A stretch of 33,884 nt of DNA from Syntrophus sp. (in: bacteria) (GCA_025355725.1 JANXZC010000182.1:1-33884); one strand, 5' to 3'. Counted from the stretch's first letter, positions 17,737-26,846 are shown. The notes: generated by a model not told the origin, from the sequence alone. Numbers and translations: made by a program.

Positions 17737-18028
17737 GGGAAGATCCCTGGACTATCCTCTTTATGAGCGGATGAAGAAAAAAGCGCCCCAAGCGGCTAAA
17801 TATTGGCTGATCGGGGATCGCCTTTTTCACGCCGGTCTGTTTCTGACCATGCTGAGTATCCCGGCGTTGTTTTTTGCCTACACGCAAGCAGGATTAAGGG
17901 CGGTATTTATATGGATAATTGTGGCCGTGGCAGGATCGGCGGGAATTATCGGGTTTGGAATCTACTTTAAAAGGGAATCATATAAACTGGCAATCAAAGC
18001 CGGGATTGACGTAAATAAACTATCCTGA
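17717..18028 (+). CDS. small two-TM membrane protein of unknown function
   Basis: The 103-residue protein has a basic N terminus (about 1-35) followed by two hydrophobic segments, about 39-56 (AGLFLTMLSIPALFFAY) and 62-84 (AVFIWIIVAVAGSAGIIGF), and a short polar tail. I do not recognise the family. The start chosen is ATG 17717, inside the end of ppnP. A TTG at 17708 and an ATG at 17771 are also in frame, and none has a clear ribosome-binding site, so coupling to ppnP is likely. The stop lies only 6 bases from the convergent tyrA stop with no terminator between them. Confidence 0.65.
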   Translation: MSARLNKGRSLDYPLYERMKKKAPQAAKYWLIGDRLFHAGLFLTMLSIPALFFAYTQAGLRAVFIWIIVAVAGSAGIIGFGIYFKRESYKLAIKAGIDVNKLS

Positions 18029-18034
18029 CGGGTG

Positions 18035-18805
18035 CTATGAGAAGGGAATCTTTTTAATCATTTTCACCAGGGCGGCGGTATCGCCGTTGTGGAGCAATGC
18101 TTCGAGTTCGTCGAGGTTCTTCCTATATGAAGTCAAGAGCTTGTCCGTGTGGGGATTCCCGGCGATAAGATGGGCGTAGAGGTCGGGGTGAACGACGATC
18201 CGGCCCAGATGATCGAGCCGTTCCCGGAAGGCAGGGGTGGAAAAACGTCGCAAATCCTCGCAGGAGACGTCCGACCCAGCCAGGGTCAGCCCCATCATGA
18301 CGGTGTTGAAGTGGTTCAGGCCCTGGACGAGGGCCATCATTTTATCATGACGCTCCGGCGTCGTCTCCACCAGGTGGGCCCCGTTATTCTCCATGATGTC
18401 TTTCAGCCAGGGCAGCCAGCGTTCTCCCCGGGCGGGGCAGACGGCGATGTTTTGGCCGTCCAGGGAGGCAACGCGGGGACCGAAGAGGGGATGGAGGCCG
18501 ATGACCTCGGAAACGGCAACCTCTAACATGGCCCGGACGGGGGCCTCCTTCAGGGAGGTGAGGTCCATGAGGACGGATTCGCTGGGCATGCAGGGACCTA
18601 CCGCCCGGATGACCGCATCCGTTGCTTCTATGGGAACGCTCACGATAACCACCGGGCAAACCTCCGCCATTTGCCGGGGGTCGGGGCCGGTGTTACGCCC
18701 CGATATCTGTACGGAATAACCTTCCTGCTGGAAAAAGGAGGCAAACCATTTACCCATTCCGCCCGTGCCGCCGATGATCCCAATCGAAAATTTATCTGCT
18801 CTCAT
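18035..18805 (-). CDS. tyrA: prephenate dehydrogenase (tyrosine branch)
   Basis: TyrA oxidatively decarboxylates prephenate to 4-hydroxyphenylpyruvate, the precursor of tyrosine. The 256 residues contain an N-terminal Rossmann motif GIIGGTGGMG (9-18) and the catalytic histidine region GLHPLFGP (His105), followed by QGLNHFN (His165) in the all-helical dimerisation domain. There is no fused chorismate mutase and no ACT domain, so feedback inhibition through an ACT domain is not expected here. It is the last gene of the aromatic operon, 22 bases after aroC. Confidence 0.9.
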   Translation of the reverse strand: MRADKFSIGIIGGTGGMGKWFASFFQQEGYSVQISGRNTGPDPRQMAEVCPVVIVSVPIEATDAVIRAVGPCMPSESVLMDLTSLKEAPVRAMLEVAVSEVIGLHPLFGPRVASLDGQNIAVCPARGERWLPWLKDIMENNGAHLVETTPERHDKMMALVQGLNHFNTVMMGLTLAGSDVSCEDLRRFSTPAFRERLDHLGRIVVHPDLYAHLIAGNPHTDKLLTSYRKNLDELEALLHNGDTAALVKMIKKIPFS

Positions 18806-18827
18806 TTTTTAAACACGACCTTCCCTT

Positions 18828-19895
18828 TCATTCCGCTGAGGAACGGGCAATGGCCCGCTGTCGCAGGAGATGATCCACCAGGACCAGGCAGACCATCGCC
18901 TCGCAGACGGGGAGAATCCGGGGGATGACGGACACGTCGTGCCTGCCGCCAATGGTCAGTTTCACCGGATTTCCGTTTATGTCCACCGTGTCCTGCTCCA
19001 TGGTGAGGGAGGGAATGGGTTTGCAGGCCGCCCGGATAACGAGATCCTGGCCGCTGGCGATCCCCGCCAGGATTCCCCCGGCATTATTGGCGGCAAATCC
19101 GGAAGGAAGGAGTTGGTCGTTGCACTGCGAGCCGGTCATGCCCGCAGCGGCAAATCCGGCACCGATCTCCACCCCTTTGACCGTGCCGATGCCCATGAGG
19201 GCCTTGGCCAGATCGGCGTCCAACTTGTCAAATACGGGGGTGCCGAGACCGGCAGGGCAGCCCTGCACTATTATCTCTACGATCCCTCCCAGGGTATCCC
19301 CCTCCTTTTGAGCCTTCTTCAGCGCCGCCTCCATTTTTGTCGCCCCTACAGGGTCAGGACAGTTGAAGCGATTCCGCCCTGCCTCCGCCACGATTCCCGC
19401 CTCCGCTTTCACGCCGCCCAAGGCAAGGGTATAGGCCCTGACCATGATCCCTTCCCGGGCGAGAATTTTCCGGGCAATTGCCCCGGCGGCGACCCGGGAC
19501 GCCGTTTCCCGTCCCGAAGCCCTTCCCCCGCCCCGGTGATCCCGGATGCCGTATTTCTGCTCATAAGTATAATCACCGTGTCCCGGGCGGAAGACATTCC
19601 GGAGGGCTTCATAATCCCCGCTTCTGACGTCGCGATTCCAGATGATAAGAGAGATGGGGGTTCCTGTCGTCTGGCCCTCAAAGACCCCCGAGAGGATCTC
19701 GACCCGGTCGCCCTCCTTCCGGGGAGACGACGCCTCAGCCTGGCCCGGTTTTCGCCGCGCCAGCTCCGTCTGGATATCCGCCTCCGTCAATTCTATAAGG
19801 GGCGGGCAGCCATCGATAACCGCCCCGAGGGCCGGGCCATGCGACTCCCCCCAGGTGGTGACCCGAAAAAGTACGCCCGTCGTATTTCCTGACAT
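18828..19895 (-). CDS. aroC: chorismate synthase
   Basis: AroC converts EPSP to chorismate using reduced FMN. The 355-residue protein shows all signature blocks: TTWGESHGPALG at the N terminus, RPGHGDYTYEQKYGIRDHRGGGRASGRETASRVAAG in the middle, and GRHDVSVIPR near the C terminus. AAAGGAAC precedes the ATG by 5 bases. It sits 13 bases after aroK in the aromatic operon. Confidence 0.97.
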   Translation of the reverse strand: MSGNTTGVLFRVTTWGESHGPALGAVIDGCPPLIELTEADIQTELARRKPGQAEASSPRKEGDRVEILSGVFEGQTTGTPISLIIWNRDVRSGDYEALRNVFRPGHGDYTYEQKYGIRDHRGGGRASGRETASRVAAGAIARKILAREGIMVRAYTLALGGVKAEAGIVAEAGRNRFNCPDPVGATKMEAALKKAQKEGDTLGGIVEIIVQGCPAGLGTPVFDKLDADLAKALMGIGTVKGVEIGAGFAAAGMTGSQCNDQLLPSGFAANNAGGILAGIASGQDLVIRAACKPIPSLTMEQDTVDINGNPVKLTIGGRHDVSVIPRILPVCEAMVCLVLVDHLLRQRAIARSSAE

Positions 19896-19908
19896 ATCTG
19901 TTCCTTTC

Positions 19909-20421
19909 CTATTTCGACGCCGTCATGATTTCAGCCGCGACTTCATCCACCGAGCGTCCGATGGTATCTATGACCCGGTCGGCAACCGCCCGATAGACAG
20001 GTTCACGTTCCCGCAGCAGGATCTCGATTTCCGCAACCGTATCCGTTCCGGAAAGGGAGGGACGCTGAGCATCGCTCGCCCCGTCGTTCTTCAGACGCCC
20101 CGCGATGGTTGCCCCATCAGCCGTCAGCCAGAGGAAGAAACCATTCCATTTGAGTTCTTTCACGTTTTGCTGATCAAGGACGGCGCCGCCGCCCAAGGCG
20201 ACTACACAACCTTCCATCTTGGCGAGTTCCTTGACAGCACTTCTTTCCAGCTCACGAAATGCCTCCCACCCCCCGTCTGCGACTATTTCCCGAATCGTCT
20301 TTCCCAAGCGCTCCTGGATCATCGCGTCGGTATCAAAAAACGGGCGCTGTAATTTACCTGCCACGTTCCTTCCGACAGTGGTCTTCCCGCAGCCGCGGTA
20401 TCCCATCAAGATGATATTCAT
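19909..20421 (-). CDS. aroK: shikimate kinase
   Basis: AroK phosphorylates shikimate with ATP. Starting at ATG 20421 gives 170 residues, the normal size, beginning MNIILMGYRGCGKTTVG with the Walker A loop (7-15). The shikimate-binding acidic residues are in FFDTDAM (Asp30/Asp32) and GGG is at 77-79, with an RP motif in the lid (DAQRPSLSG). An in-frame ATG at 20451 would add ten residues without similarity to the family and lacks a ribosome-binding site. It lies between aroA and aroC in the operon. Confidence 0.95.
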   Translation of the reverse strand: MNIILMGYRGCGKTTVGRNVAGKLQRPFFDTDAMIQERLGKTIREIVADGGWEAFRELERSAVKELAKMEGCVVALGGGAVLDQQNVKELKWNGFFLWLTADGATIAGRLKNDGASDAQRPSLSGTDTVAEIEILLREREPVYRAVADRVIDTIGRSVDEVAAEIMTASK

Positions 20422-20494
20422 AAGTCCGGATCCAATCCATGCCTCAGACATAATGGGAGAAAATACTTATCCCCAATATGACAAACTTTCGTTA

Positions 20495-21772
20495 TCATTT
20501 ATGATATAGCTTATCCAGCTCTTTCCAGAAACCCGGGAAGGATTTATCCACACAAGCGGGGTTCTTTATTCTCATTCCCGGGACGACTAAACCAAAAACG
20601 GCAAAGCTCATGGCAATCCGGTGATCGTTGTACGTCTCAATTTCCGCGACCCGGGGTTGCCCCCCGGTGATGACGAGGCTGTCCTGCCGCTCTTCAACCT
20701 GAATCCCCGTCTTTCTCAATTCCGTGGCAACGGCCGCCAGGCGGTCGCTTTCCTTCAGGCGCAGATGGGACACATTGGCGATAACCGTCCGTCCCGGACG
20801 CAAGGCGGAGAGAATGGCCAGCGTAGGGACCATGTCGGGCATATCCTTGAGATCGAAGACAAGATCTCCTCCGGGCAGCGGCCCTCCTGTCAGCTCAACC
20901 CCGTTTCCCTTCCGATTAACGAAACAGCCTGCATCTTCCAGAAGGGAAAGGAATCCAATATCGCCCTGCAGGCTGTGGGGATTGATGTTCTCCACCCCTA
21001 TCTTTCCCTGGCAGAGGGCGGCGGCCAAGAAAAAATAGGAAGCGCTGGAGACGTCGCCTTCAATCCGGCAGCTTATTCCCCGATAGCACTGGTTGCCTTT
21101 TACACGGTAACGGCAGGGAGCTGTTGTTTCCACTTCCACGCCAAATTCCCTCATGGCAGCGACGGTCATATTTATATAGGGCAGGGATGGGGTGCGACCG
21201 ACCAATTCGATAAGTGTGTCGCCTGCCGCGCAGGGGGCGGAGATCAGGAGGGAGGAGACGTACTGGCTGCTTTCGATGTCCCGGAGGATTACCGTACCCC
21301 CCCGCAGCCCCGACGTCCGGATAAGAACGGGGGGATAGCCTTCCCGGTCGCGGCCCCGGGCATCGACGCCGAGTTTTCTCAGGGCCTCCATAAGTGGTTC
21401 TAGGGGCCTTTCCCGCAAGCGCTCGTCTCCCGTCAGGGTGAAAGTCCCCGGGCCGATGGCAACCAGGCCGGTCAGGATGCGCATGGCTGTGCCGTTGTTC
21501 CCCAGATAAAGCTCTTTACCCGGATCGGCCAGGCGGCCTCCGACGCCGACGATGTAAAGATCCCCGTCGCGGCTGCTGATGTCCGTACCCAAAGATTTCA
21601 GGGCGGCGATGAGATAGGAGGTGTCCTCCGACACGAGAGGGTTGTGGAGGATGGATTTCCCGGCGGCAATGGCCGCCATAATTATCGCCCGCTGGGTATG
21701 GCTCTTGGAACCGGGCATGGTCACCGTGGCATCCAGGGTATGAGGCAGAGGTTTAATTTCTATGGTTTCCAC
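20495..21772 (-). CDS. aroA: 3-phosphoshikimate 1-carboxyvinyltransferase (EPSP synthase)
   Basis: AroA adds enolpyruvate from PEP to shikimate-3-phosphate. The 425-residue protein has PGSKSHTQR (20-28), LGNNGTAMR (90-98), DIESSQYVSSLLIS, and RLKESDRLAA and NDHRIAMSF toward the C terminus. The PEP-site loop reads LGNNGTAMR where E. coli-type enzymes have LGNAGTAMR. It starts with GTG (21772). AAGGT about 11 bases upstream is a modest ribosome-binding site. A 150-base spacer containing a repeat fragment separates it from aroE. Confidence 0.96.
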   Translation of the reverse strand: METIEIKPLPHTLDATVTMPGSKSHTQRAIIMAAIAAGKSILHNPLVSEDTSYLIAALKSLGTDISSRDGDLYIVGVGGRLADPGKELYLGNNGTAMRILTGLVAIGPGTFTLTGDERLRERPLEPLMEALRKLGVDARGRDREGYPPVLIRTSGLRGGTVILRDIESSQYVSSLLISAPCAAGDTLIELVGRTPSLPYINMTVAAMREFGVEVETTAPCRYRVKGNQCYRGISCRIEGDVSSASYFFLAAALCQGKIGVENINPHSLQGDIGFLSLLEDAGCFVNRKGNGVELTGGPLPGGDLVFDLKDMPDMVPTLAILSALRPGRTVIANVSHLRLKESDRLAAVATELRKTGIQVEERQDSLVITGGQPRVAEIETYNDHRIAMSFAVFGLVVPGMRIKNPACVDKSFPGFWKELDKLYHK

Positions 21773-21816
21773 AAATTTTTACCTTATTTCTCCCGGAGGA
21801 TACCGCGAGATTAAAT

Positions 21817-21841
21817 ATTCCTCGCTTCGTTCGGAATGACA
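21817..21841. repeat. fragment of a dispersed REP-like repeat in the aroE-aroA spacer
   Basis: ATTCCTCGCTTCGTTCGGAA (followed by TGACA) is a short palindromic motif with an ATTCC/GGAAT stem. I recognise very similar strings as intergenic repeats in many bacterial genomes. The rest of the 21773-21922 spacer shows nothing I can interpret. Only one copy is visible here, so the repeat status rests on recollection, not on a match in this window. Confidence 0.4.
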
Positions 21842-21922
21842 TAATGTGTTTCCTGACTTTTCCCAACATTCCCATCTTGATGAACCCATAAAAAATCGAA
21901 GAATTGATCCTATTCGCCGGCT

Positions 21923-22750
21923 TCAGGTTGCACCCTCATGGAGAGCGGCAAGAACGGTTTGTCTCATCGAGGCCAGGGGTGGTTCCCGCCCCCCCGTCCA
22001 GATCCGGATCTGCTCTGCCCCCTGGTGAACAAAGAGACCCACCCCATTGATTGTCAGGCAGCCCATCTCTTTCGCATCCCTGAGCAGCTTCGTTGTCAGG
22101 GGGTTGTAAATAGCATCCATGACATAGCGGAAGTTTGTCAAGATCTCCCTTTTCAGGGGCGATCTGTCTGTATTGGGGGCCATGCCGACCGGGGTGGTCT
22201 GGATCAAAGCTTCGGCCCGGAAATCGTCCAGGGCGTCAAGGGGCAGGGAAAGACTGTTAAAATCCCGGGCCAGTGCTGCACCCCGTTCCTGCGTCCGGTT
22301 GAAGATTACCGGAATTCCTCCTTCCTGAAGGAGGCCGAAGACAGCAGCCCTGGCCATTCCCCCGGCCCCGAGAACGGCGAAGGTTTTTCCCCTGATTTGC
22401 ACGTAATCCTTCAGATCTCGCACCAGGCCGATCCAATCCGTGTTCTCCCCGATAAGCCTGTTTTCCCGGTTAAAGATGGTGTTGACGGCGCCGATGGTCC
22501 GGGCGCTTGCCGTGATTTCATCCAGACTCCCGATGATCGCTTCCTTAAAGGGCAGGGTGATACTTGCCCCGTCAATTCCCAATGATTTTATCATGGGGAC
22601 GATTTCGTCGGCATTTTCCACCGCATAAGCCTCATATCGGGCCGCAATTTCCATTTCCTCGCAGGCTGTCCTGTGCATCCGCGGGGAGAGACTGTGACTT
22701 ACGGGATTGCCGAAAAGGGCAAAGTTTTTTCCCCGGTCTTTTCTTTTCAT
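21923..22750 (-). CDS. aroE: shikimate dehydrogenase
   Basis: AroE reduces 3-dehydroshikimate to shikimate with NADPH. The 275-residue sequence begins with FALFGNPVSHSLSPRMHR, then the catalytic Lys69 in ITLPFKE and Asp105 in GENTDWIG, the Rossmann loop GAGGMARAA, the NRT motif and a C-terminal GVGLFVHQGAEQ. All are classical AroE features. An AAGGA about 12 bases upstream supports the ATG. A 116-base spacer with a repeat fragment separates it from aroD. Confidence 0.96.
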   Translation of the reverse strand: MKRKDRGKNFALFGNPVSHSLSPRMHRTACEEMEIAARYEAYAVENADEIVPMIKSLGIDGASITLPFKEAIIGSLDEITASARTIGAVNTIFNRENRLIGENTDWIGLVRDLKDYVQIRGKTFAVLGAGGMARAAVFGLLQEGGIPVIFNRTQERGAALARDFNSLSLPLDALDDFRAEALIQTTPVGMAPNTDRSPLKREILTNFRYVMDAIYNPLTTKLLRDAKEMGCLTINGVGLFVHQGAEQIRIWTGGREPPLASMRQTVLAALHEGAT

Positions 22751-22769
22751 CTGAAAATGTCCTTCAAAG

Positions 22770-22813
22770 AATCCCCCTTAATCCCTCTTTGGCAAAGGAG
22801 TAAAATTCCCCTC
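22770..22813. repeat. possible dispersed repeat fragment in the aroD-aroE spacer
   Basis: The spacer contains AATCCCCCTTAATCCCTCTT followed by GGCAAAGGAG, resembling the common CCCCCTTAATCCCCCTTTGnnAAGGGGG class of intergenic repeats with a short CTTT/AAAG stem. The match is from general recognition only, and no second copy is in this window. Confidence 0.35.
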
Positions 22814-22866
22814 GACCAGATCGGATCTCGGGAATAGAAAATAGGCTATCCTAGACAATTCCGACT

Positions 22867-23544
22867 CTATGCCAGAATTCTCATGATTTGCTTCATTTCC
22901 TCGACCGTCATCTGTCCCGGCGCCGCCTCCTCCCCCTTGTCCAGGGCGGCAAAAGCGAGATGCGATCCCAGGAGGGGGGCCATGATCCGGCTGATCCGCC
23001 CCTCTTCCCCCATGCAGAAGGCGATGATGTCCTGCCCTCTTTTCCGGGAGTAGGGAATCAGGGACAAAACGCGGAGATTGTCCTCACTGCGCCGGGCATG
23101 GGTTACTATCTTTACGATATCGCCACCCCTTTCCCGGCAGGAGCCCCATTTCCGACGCAAGGCGCCCGCCGCCGGGGTGGCGTTAAAATCATGGAAAGAA
23201 ACAATTATTTTAGTGTGACCGCCCCGCCTTGCCGCCGCGCCAAGAACCTGCCGGGCCAGGCCATCGTCCGTGGCAACTTCCATGTCCACGTATTCTGCCT
23301 TAAGGCGGACAGCCTCGCAAAGAAGAAATATCCGCTCTTCCTCGGTCCCTCGAAAACCTCCCCCTTCCTCCCGCCGTCGGTTGGTAATGAGGACCGGGCC
23401 CGTTTTCGCTTTCACGAGGACCGGCAGATCCAGATCGGCAATCAGGTCGATCCGCAATTCGAGCAGGTCGGCATGGCGGGAACGGTTGGTCATTTTTTCC
23501 AGGGCCCTTTCCATCGTCCCGGCCACCAGGGAAGCACAAATCAC
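22867..23544 (-). CDS. aroD: 3-dehydroquinate dehydratase, type I
   Basis: AroD dehydrates 3-dehydroquinate through a Schiff base. The 225-residue protein starts at GTG 23544. That codon overlaps the pheA stop as GTGA and is preceded by GGGAGG at good spacing; the longer open frame to 23619 lies inside pheA. From this start the general base is His118 in SFHDF and the Schiff-base lysine is Lys145 in DIVKIVTHA. The early ELRIDL motif is also present. The type I family and size are clear. Confidence 0.94.
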   Translation of the reverse strand: MICASLVAGTMERALEKMTNRSRHADLLELRIDLIADLDLPVLVKAKTGPVLITNRRREEGGGFRGTEEERIFLLCEAVRLKAEYVDMEVATDDGLARQVLGAAARRGGHTKIIVSFHDFNATPAAGALRRKWGSCRERGGDIVKIVTHARRSEDNLRVLSLIPYSRKRGQDIIAFCMGEEGRISRIMAPLLGSHLAFAALDKGEEAAPGQMTVEEMKQIMRILA

Positions 23545-24623
23545 GTCGGTTCCTCCCCCCGGGGATAGGAACCGAGGATCTTGATAAAGGTAGTCCTCCC
23601 CTCCATATCCTGCAAACATTGCCCGACCTGCTCATCTTCCCGGTGACCGGCGAAATCGGCAAAGAAAAGATATTCCCACATCCGGTCTCGCAGGGGATGA
23701 GACTCGATCCTAAGCAGGTTGATCCGCTCCCGGGCAAAAGTTTCCAGGACCTGAAAAAGGGCCCCCGGGACATGGGGCGTTCCGAAGAGGATCGATGTCC
23801 TGTCCTGTCCCGTCCTTTCACTTTTACCCTTGCCGATGACGAGGAAGCGGGTGGTGTTGGCGGGATTGTCCTCGATATCCTCCGTCAGGATGGACAGACC
23901 GTGGATCGTTGCCGACAGGCGGCTCCCTACCGCCGCCCCCCCTTCCGGGTCGCGATGCGCCCGCTCTCCCGCTTCCGAGGTGCTGGTGGTCTCCAATTGT
24001 TCGGCCTGGGGCAGGTTTTCCCTAAGCCAGTTCCGACACTGGGCAAAGGCCTGAGGATGGGAATAGACCCTTCTGATCTCCTCTTTCCTTACACAGTGAG
24101 ACATCAGGCACTGGGAAATCCGGAGAAACACTTCCGCCCGAATATCCAGGGATGTCGTAATCAATCTTCTGAGGGTATGTCCTACCGAGCCTTCCGTCGA
24201 GTTTTCGACCGGGACAATTCCCAAGGCGATGTTTCCTCTCTCCACGCGGTCAAAGACCTGATCGATCGTCCCGGCGGGGGCCAGTTCGGCACTGTGCCCG
24301 AAATGGGCAAGGGCGGCCAAATGGCTGAATGAGGCCTCCGGTCCCAAGTACGCTACCGTCAGGGGGCCCTGCAAGGCCCGGGAAGAGGAAAAGATCTCCC
24401 GGAAAATATCCCTGATGGAGGCATCGTTCAAGGGCCCGCTATTGTGCTTGCTCAGAAAATCAAAGACCCGGGATTCCTGGGCAGGATTGTAAACATCGAC
24501 GCCACAGGAACGCTTGACCTGACCGATTTCCACGGAGCGGGCCGCCCGTTCATTGAGGAGCCGCAAAATATCTCCGTCAAGGGTCCGGATATCTTCTCGA
24601 AGTTGTTCAAGCGTTTTTTCCAT
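23541..24623 (-). CDS. pheA: bifunctional chorismate mutase/prephenate dehydratase (P-protein)
   Basis: PheA rearranges chorismate to prephenate and dehydrates it to phenylpyruvate, the phenylalanine precursor. From ATG 24623 (360 residues) the domains are chorismate mutase (about 1-85, LEQLREDIRTLDGDILRLLNERA), prephenate dehydratase (about 88-265, with NTTRFLVIG containing the TRF motif, 258-260) and a regulatory ACT domain (about 275-350, GALFQVLETF...LLRIESHPL). The ACT domain predicts feedback inhibition by phenylalanine. An in-frame GTG at 24668 would add 15 residues; GAGGTG 11 bases before the ATG favours the shorter form. It overlaps aroD by four bases. Confidence 0.95.
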   Translation of the reverse strand: MEKTLEQLREDIRTLDGDILRLLNERAARSVEIGQVKRSCGVDVYNPAQESRVFDFLSKHNSGPLNDASIRDIFREIFSSSRALQGPLTVAYLGPEASFSHLAALAHFGHSAELAPAGTIDQVFDRVERGNIALGIVPVENSTEGSVGHTLRRLITTSLDIRAEVFLRISQCLMSHCVRKEEIRRVYSHPQAFAQCRNWLRENLPQAEQLETTSTSEAGERAHRDPEGGAAVGSRLSATIHGLSILTEDIEDNPANTTRFLVIGKGKSERTGQDRTSILFGTPHVPGALFQVLETFARERINLLRIESHPLRDRMWEYLFFADFAGHREDEQVGQCLQDMEGRTTFIKILGSYPRGEEPT

Positions 24624-24673
24624 CAGGAAATACACCTCATAATCATTGATTTTCCTTTGTTTCTCCACATTGT

Positions 24674-25765
24674 TTACAGCCTTTCAATAATCTCCCTGAT
24701 CAGGCTATCCGGGATGCCACCGTTGACAAAGGGCATCCCGGGGCTTTTCAGGAGAACGAAGTGAACAACATTTCCCTCCTTCTTCTTATCCCGCTGCATT
24801 CTGGCCAGGACGCCGTCGCTGCTCATACCTGCAGGCATGCAGACGGGAAGACCTGTCTTTTGCAGGAGACGGATGATCCTGTCCCGGTCGGCGGCCGGCA
24901 GGTGTCCAAGGCGCTCCGAAAGGACAAGGGCCGCCGCCATGCCGATGGAGACGGCTTCACCGTGAGGAATGGTGTAATCGGCTTCCGCCTCGATGGCATG
25001 TCCCAGGGTATGGCCGAAATTGAGGATTCTTCTCAAACCATGCTCCTGCTCATCGATCTCGACAATTTTCTTCTTGATTTCACAGGTTCTCATCACGATG
25101 GGAATCAGGGCGGCCAGATCACCGTCAGGCTTCAGGTCCGCCGGCTTTTCTTCGAGAAGATCCAGGAGACCGGGATCGTCGATAATGGCGCATTTCACTA
25201 TTTCCGCCAGACCGTTTTTGAATTCTTCGCCGGGGAGCGTCCTGAGGAAGGACAGGTCGGTGAAGACCGCCTTGGGCTGATGAAAGGTTCCCAGCATATT
25301 CTTCGCCGCCGGCAGATCAACCCCCGTCTTGCCGCCGATGCTGCTGTCCACCTGAGCCAAGAGGGTTGTGGGTATGTGGAGGTAAGGGACGCCGCGCATG
25401 AAGATGGAGGCGACAAAACCTGTCAGATCTCCCACCACACCACCGCCCAAGGCAATAAGACCGGAGGTGCGGTCGGCGCCACGATGGAGCAGCTCTTCCG
25501 CGAGAGCGACAGCGGTCGGAATGGTCTTGGCTCTCTCTCCCGCCGGTAAAACAATCTCTTCCACGGACAGTCCCATCTTTTTGAAAATGTCCATAACCCT
25601 CTGACCATGGAGCTCGGAAACATTAATATCCGTAATCAGGAAGTATTTTTTTGCCCAGTTTCCCTTCGCGATAAGCAGAACGGCCCGGTCCAAGATGTCC
25701 TGGCCGATATAGACATCATAGGAGCGGGAGATCTTTTTTTCGATACTGACCTTGAATCGGTTCAT
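24674..25765 (-). CDS. aroB: 3-dehydroquinate synthase
   Basis: AroB cyclises DAHP to 3-dehydroquinate using NAD+ and a divalent metal. The 363-residue protein contains GGGVVGD (107-113), [17 protein letters not shown] (about 132-148) and the metal ligands Glu188 (GLAEIVK), His252 ([11 protein letters not shown]) and His268 (HGEAVSIGM). The ATG overlaps the aroF stop by four bases, so it is translationally coupled to the first gene of the operon. Confidence 0.97.
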   Translation of the reverse strand: MNRFKVSIEKKISRSYDVYIGQDILDRAVLLIAKGNWAKKYFLITDINVSELHGQRVMDIFKKMGLSVEEIVLPAGERAKTIPTAVALAEELLHRGADRTSGLIALGGGVVGDLTGFVASIFMRGVPYLHIPTTLLAQVDSSIGGKTGVDLPAAKNMLGTFHQPKAVFTDLSFLRTLPGEEFKNGLAEIVKCAIIDDPGLLDLLEEKPADLKPDGDLAALIPIVMRTCEIKKKIVEIDEQEHGLRRILNFGHTLGHAIEAEADYTIPHGEAVSIGMAAALVLSERLGHLPAADRDRIIRLLQKTGLPVCMPAGMSSDGVLARMQRDKKKEGNVVHFVLLKSPGMPFVNGGIPDSLIREIIERL

Positions 25766-26790
25766 CGCGCCGCCCCGATCTGATCCCTCATTACCTTTGT
25801 CAAGATCCGTACCTCCTCCATGAGTTCATAGAACTTTTCCGGTTTCAGGGACTGGGCGCCGTCGGAAATGGCCTTTTCCGGCTCCGGATGGACCTCGATG
25901 ATCAACCCGTCCGCTCCGGCCACAACGGCCGTCCGGGCCAAGGGTTTGACATATTTCCAGTGACCGGAGGCATGGCTGGGATCGACGATGACCGGGAGAT
26001 GGGTCAGTTCCTTCAGAACGGGTACGGCGCTGATATCGAGGGTGTTGCGGGTTGCCGTCTCGAAAGTGCGGATTCCCCGTTCACAGAGGATCACATTGTC
26101 ATTGCCGGCGGCAAGGATATATTCTGCCGCCATGAGGAGTTCCTCGATGGTGCTCATCATGCCCCGCTTGAGGAGGACGGGTTTTCTTGCCTGCCCCACC
26201 TTCTTCAGGAGAGCGAAGTTCTGGACGTTCCGGGCCCCAATCTGGAGGATATCTACGTATTGCTCCACCAGATCAACGTCCGTCGTGTTCATAACCTCTG
26301 TCACCACGGGGAGCCCTGTTTTTTCTCGGGCCTTTTTGAGGATTTTGAGCCCATCCTCCTCCATGCCCTGGAAACTGTAGGGGGAGGTGCGCGGCTTGTA
26401 AGCCCCTCCCCGCAGGATTTGGGCGCCCCCTTTCCGGGCGATGTAGGCGCTCTCCAGGAGTTGCTCCTCGCTTTCGATGGAACAGGGACCAGCCATGACG
26501 ACAAAATCGGGGCCTCCGATCTCCACATCTCCGACGCGGACAACCGTATTGCCGTCCCGCGATTCGCGACTGGCAAGCTTGTAAGGTTTCAAGATGGGCA
26601 TGATATTTTCCACGCCCGCCAGGTGCTCCGCCGATTTCAGTTGCGCCTTGCCCCGGTCGTCGCCGACGACGCCGATGATTGTCCTTTCTACCCCTTGGGA
26701 AGGGTGGGCCCGATAGCCCACCGATTCGATCCAGCCGATAACGGCATCGATCTGTATTTCTGTGGCGCTTTTCTTCATGATGATAATCAT
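25762..26790 (-). CDS. aroF: 3-deoxy-7-phosphoheptulonate (DAHP) synthase, type I-beta
   Basis: This enzyme condenses PEP with erythrose-4-phosphate, the entry step of the shikimate pathway. The 342-residue protein has an N-terminal ferredoxin-like regulatory domain (about 1-75) and a TIM-barrel catalytic domain with the metal-binding Cys103 in GPCSIES, the substrate loop [15 protein letters not shown], and VDPSHASGH. The N-terminal domain is the type seen in feedback-inhibited I-beta enzymes such as that of Thermotoga. The ATG has GGAGGT 7 bases upstream. It is the first gene of the nine-gene aromatic operon and is preceded by an attenuator-like leader (26797-26998). Confidence 0.96.
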   Translation of the reverse strand: MIIIMKKSATEIQIDAVIGWIESVGYRAHPSQGVERTIIGVVGDDRGKAQLKSAEHLAGVENIMPILKPYKLASRESRDGNTVVRVGDVEIGGPDFVVMAGPCSIESEEQLLESAYIARKGGAQILRGGAYKPRTSPYSFQGMEEDGLKILKKAREKTGLPVVTEVMNTTDVDLVEQYVDILQIGARNVQNFALLKKVGQARKPVLLKRGMMSTIEELLMAAEYILAAGNDNVILCERGIRTFETATRNTLDISAVPVLKELTHLPVIVDPSHASGHWKYVKPLARTAVVAGADGLIIEVHPEPEKAISDGAQSLKPEKFYELMEEVRILTKVMRDQIGAAR

Positions 26791-26809
26791 TGCTTATACC
26801 TCCAAACAA

Positions 26810-26846
26810 GTAAGGCCATGGAACCTTCGCCGTCCCATGGCCTTAC
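26810..26846 (-). promoter_or_regulatory. perfect 12-bp hairpin between attenuator and aroF ribosome-binding site
   Basis: In the transcript GTAAGGCCATGG (26846-26835) pairs perfectly with CCATGGCCTTAC (26821-26810) around a 13-base loop. It lies just upstream of the aroF ribosome-binding site (26803-26798). Its 5' arm can alternatively pair over nine positions (two G-U) with the 3' arm of the terminator at 26847-26890. The two structures would then be mutually exclusive. No long U-run follows, so it is not itself a standard terminator. Confidence 0.7.

Noticed and set aside
18870-19892. 340-codon open frame antisense to aroC
   Set aside because: It is a shadow of a GC-rich gene with all AroC motifs on the other strand. 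The translated product resembles no family.
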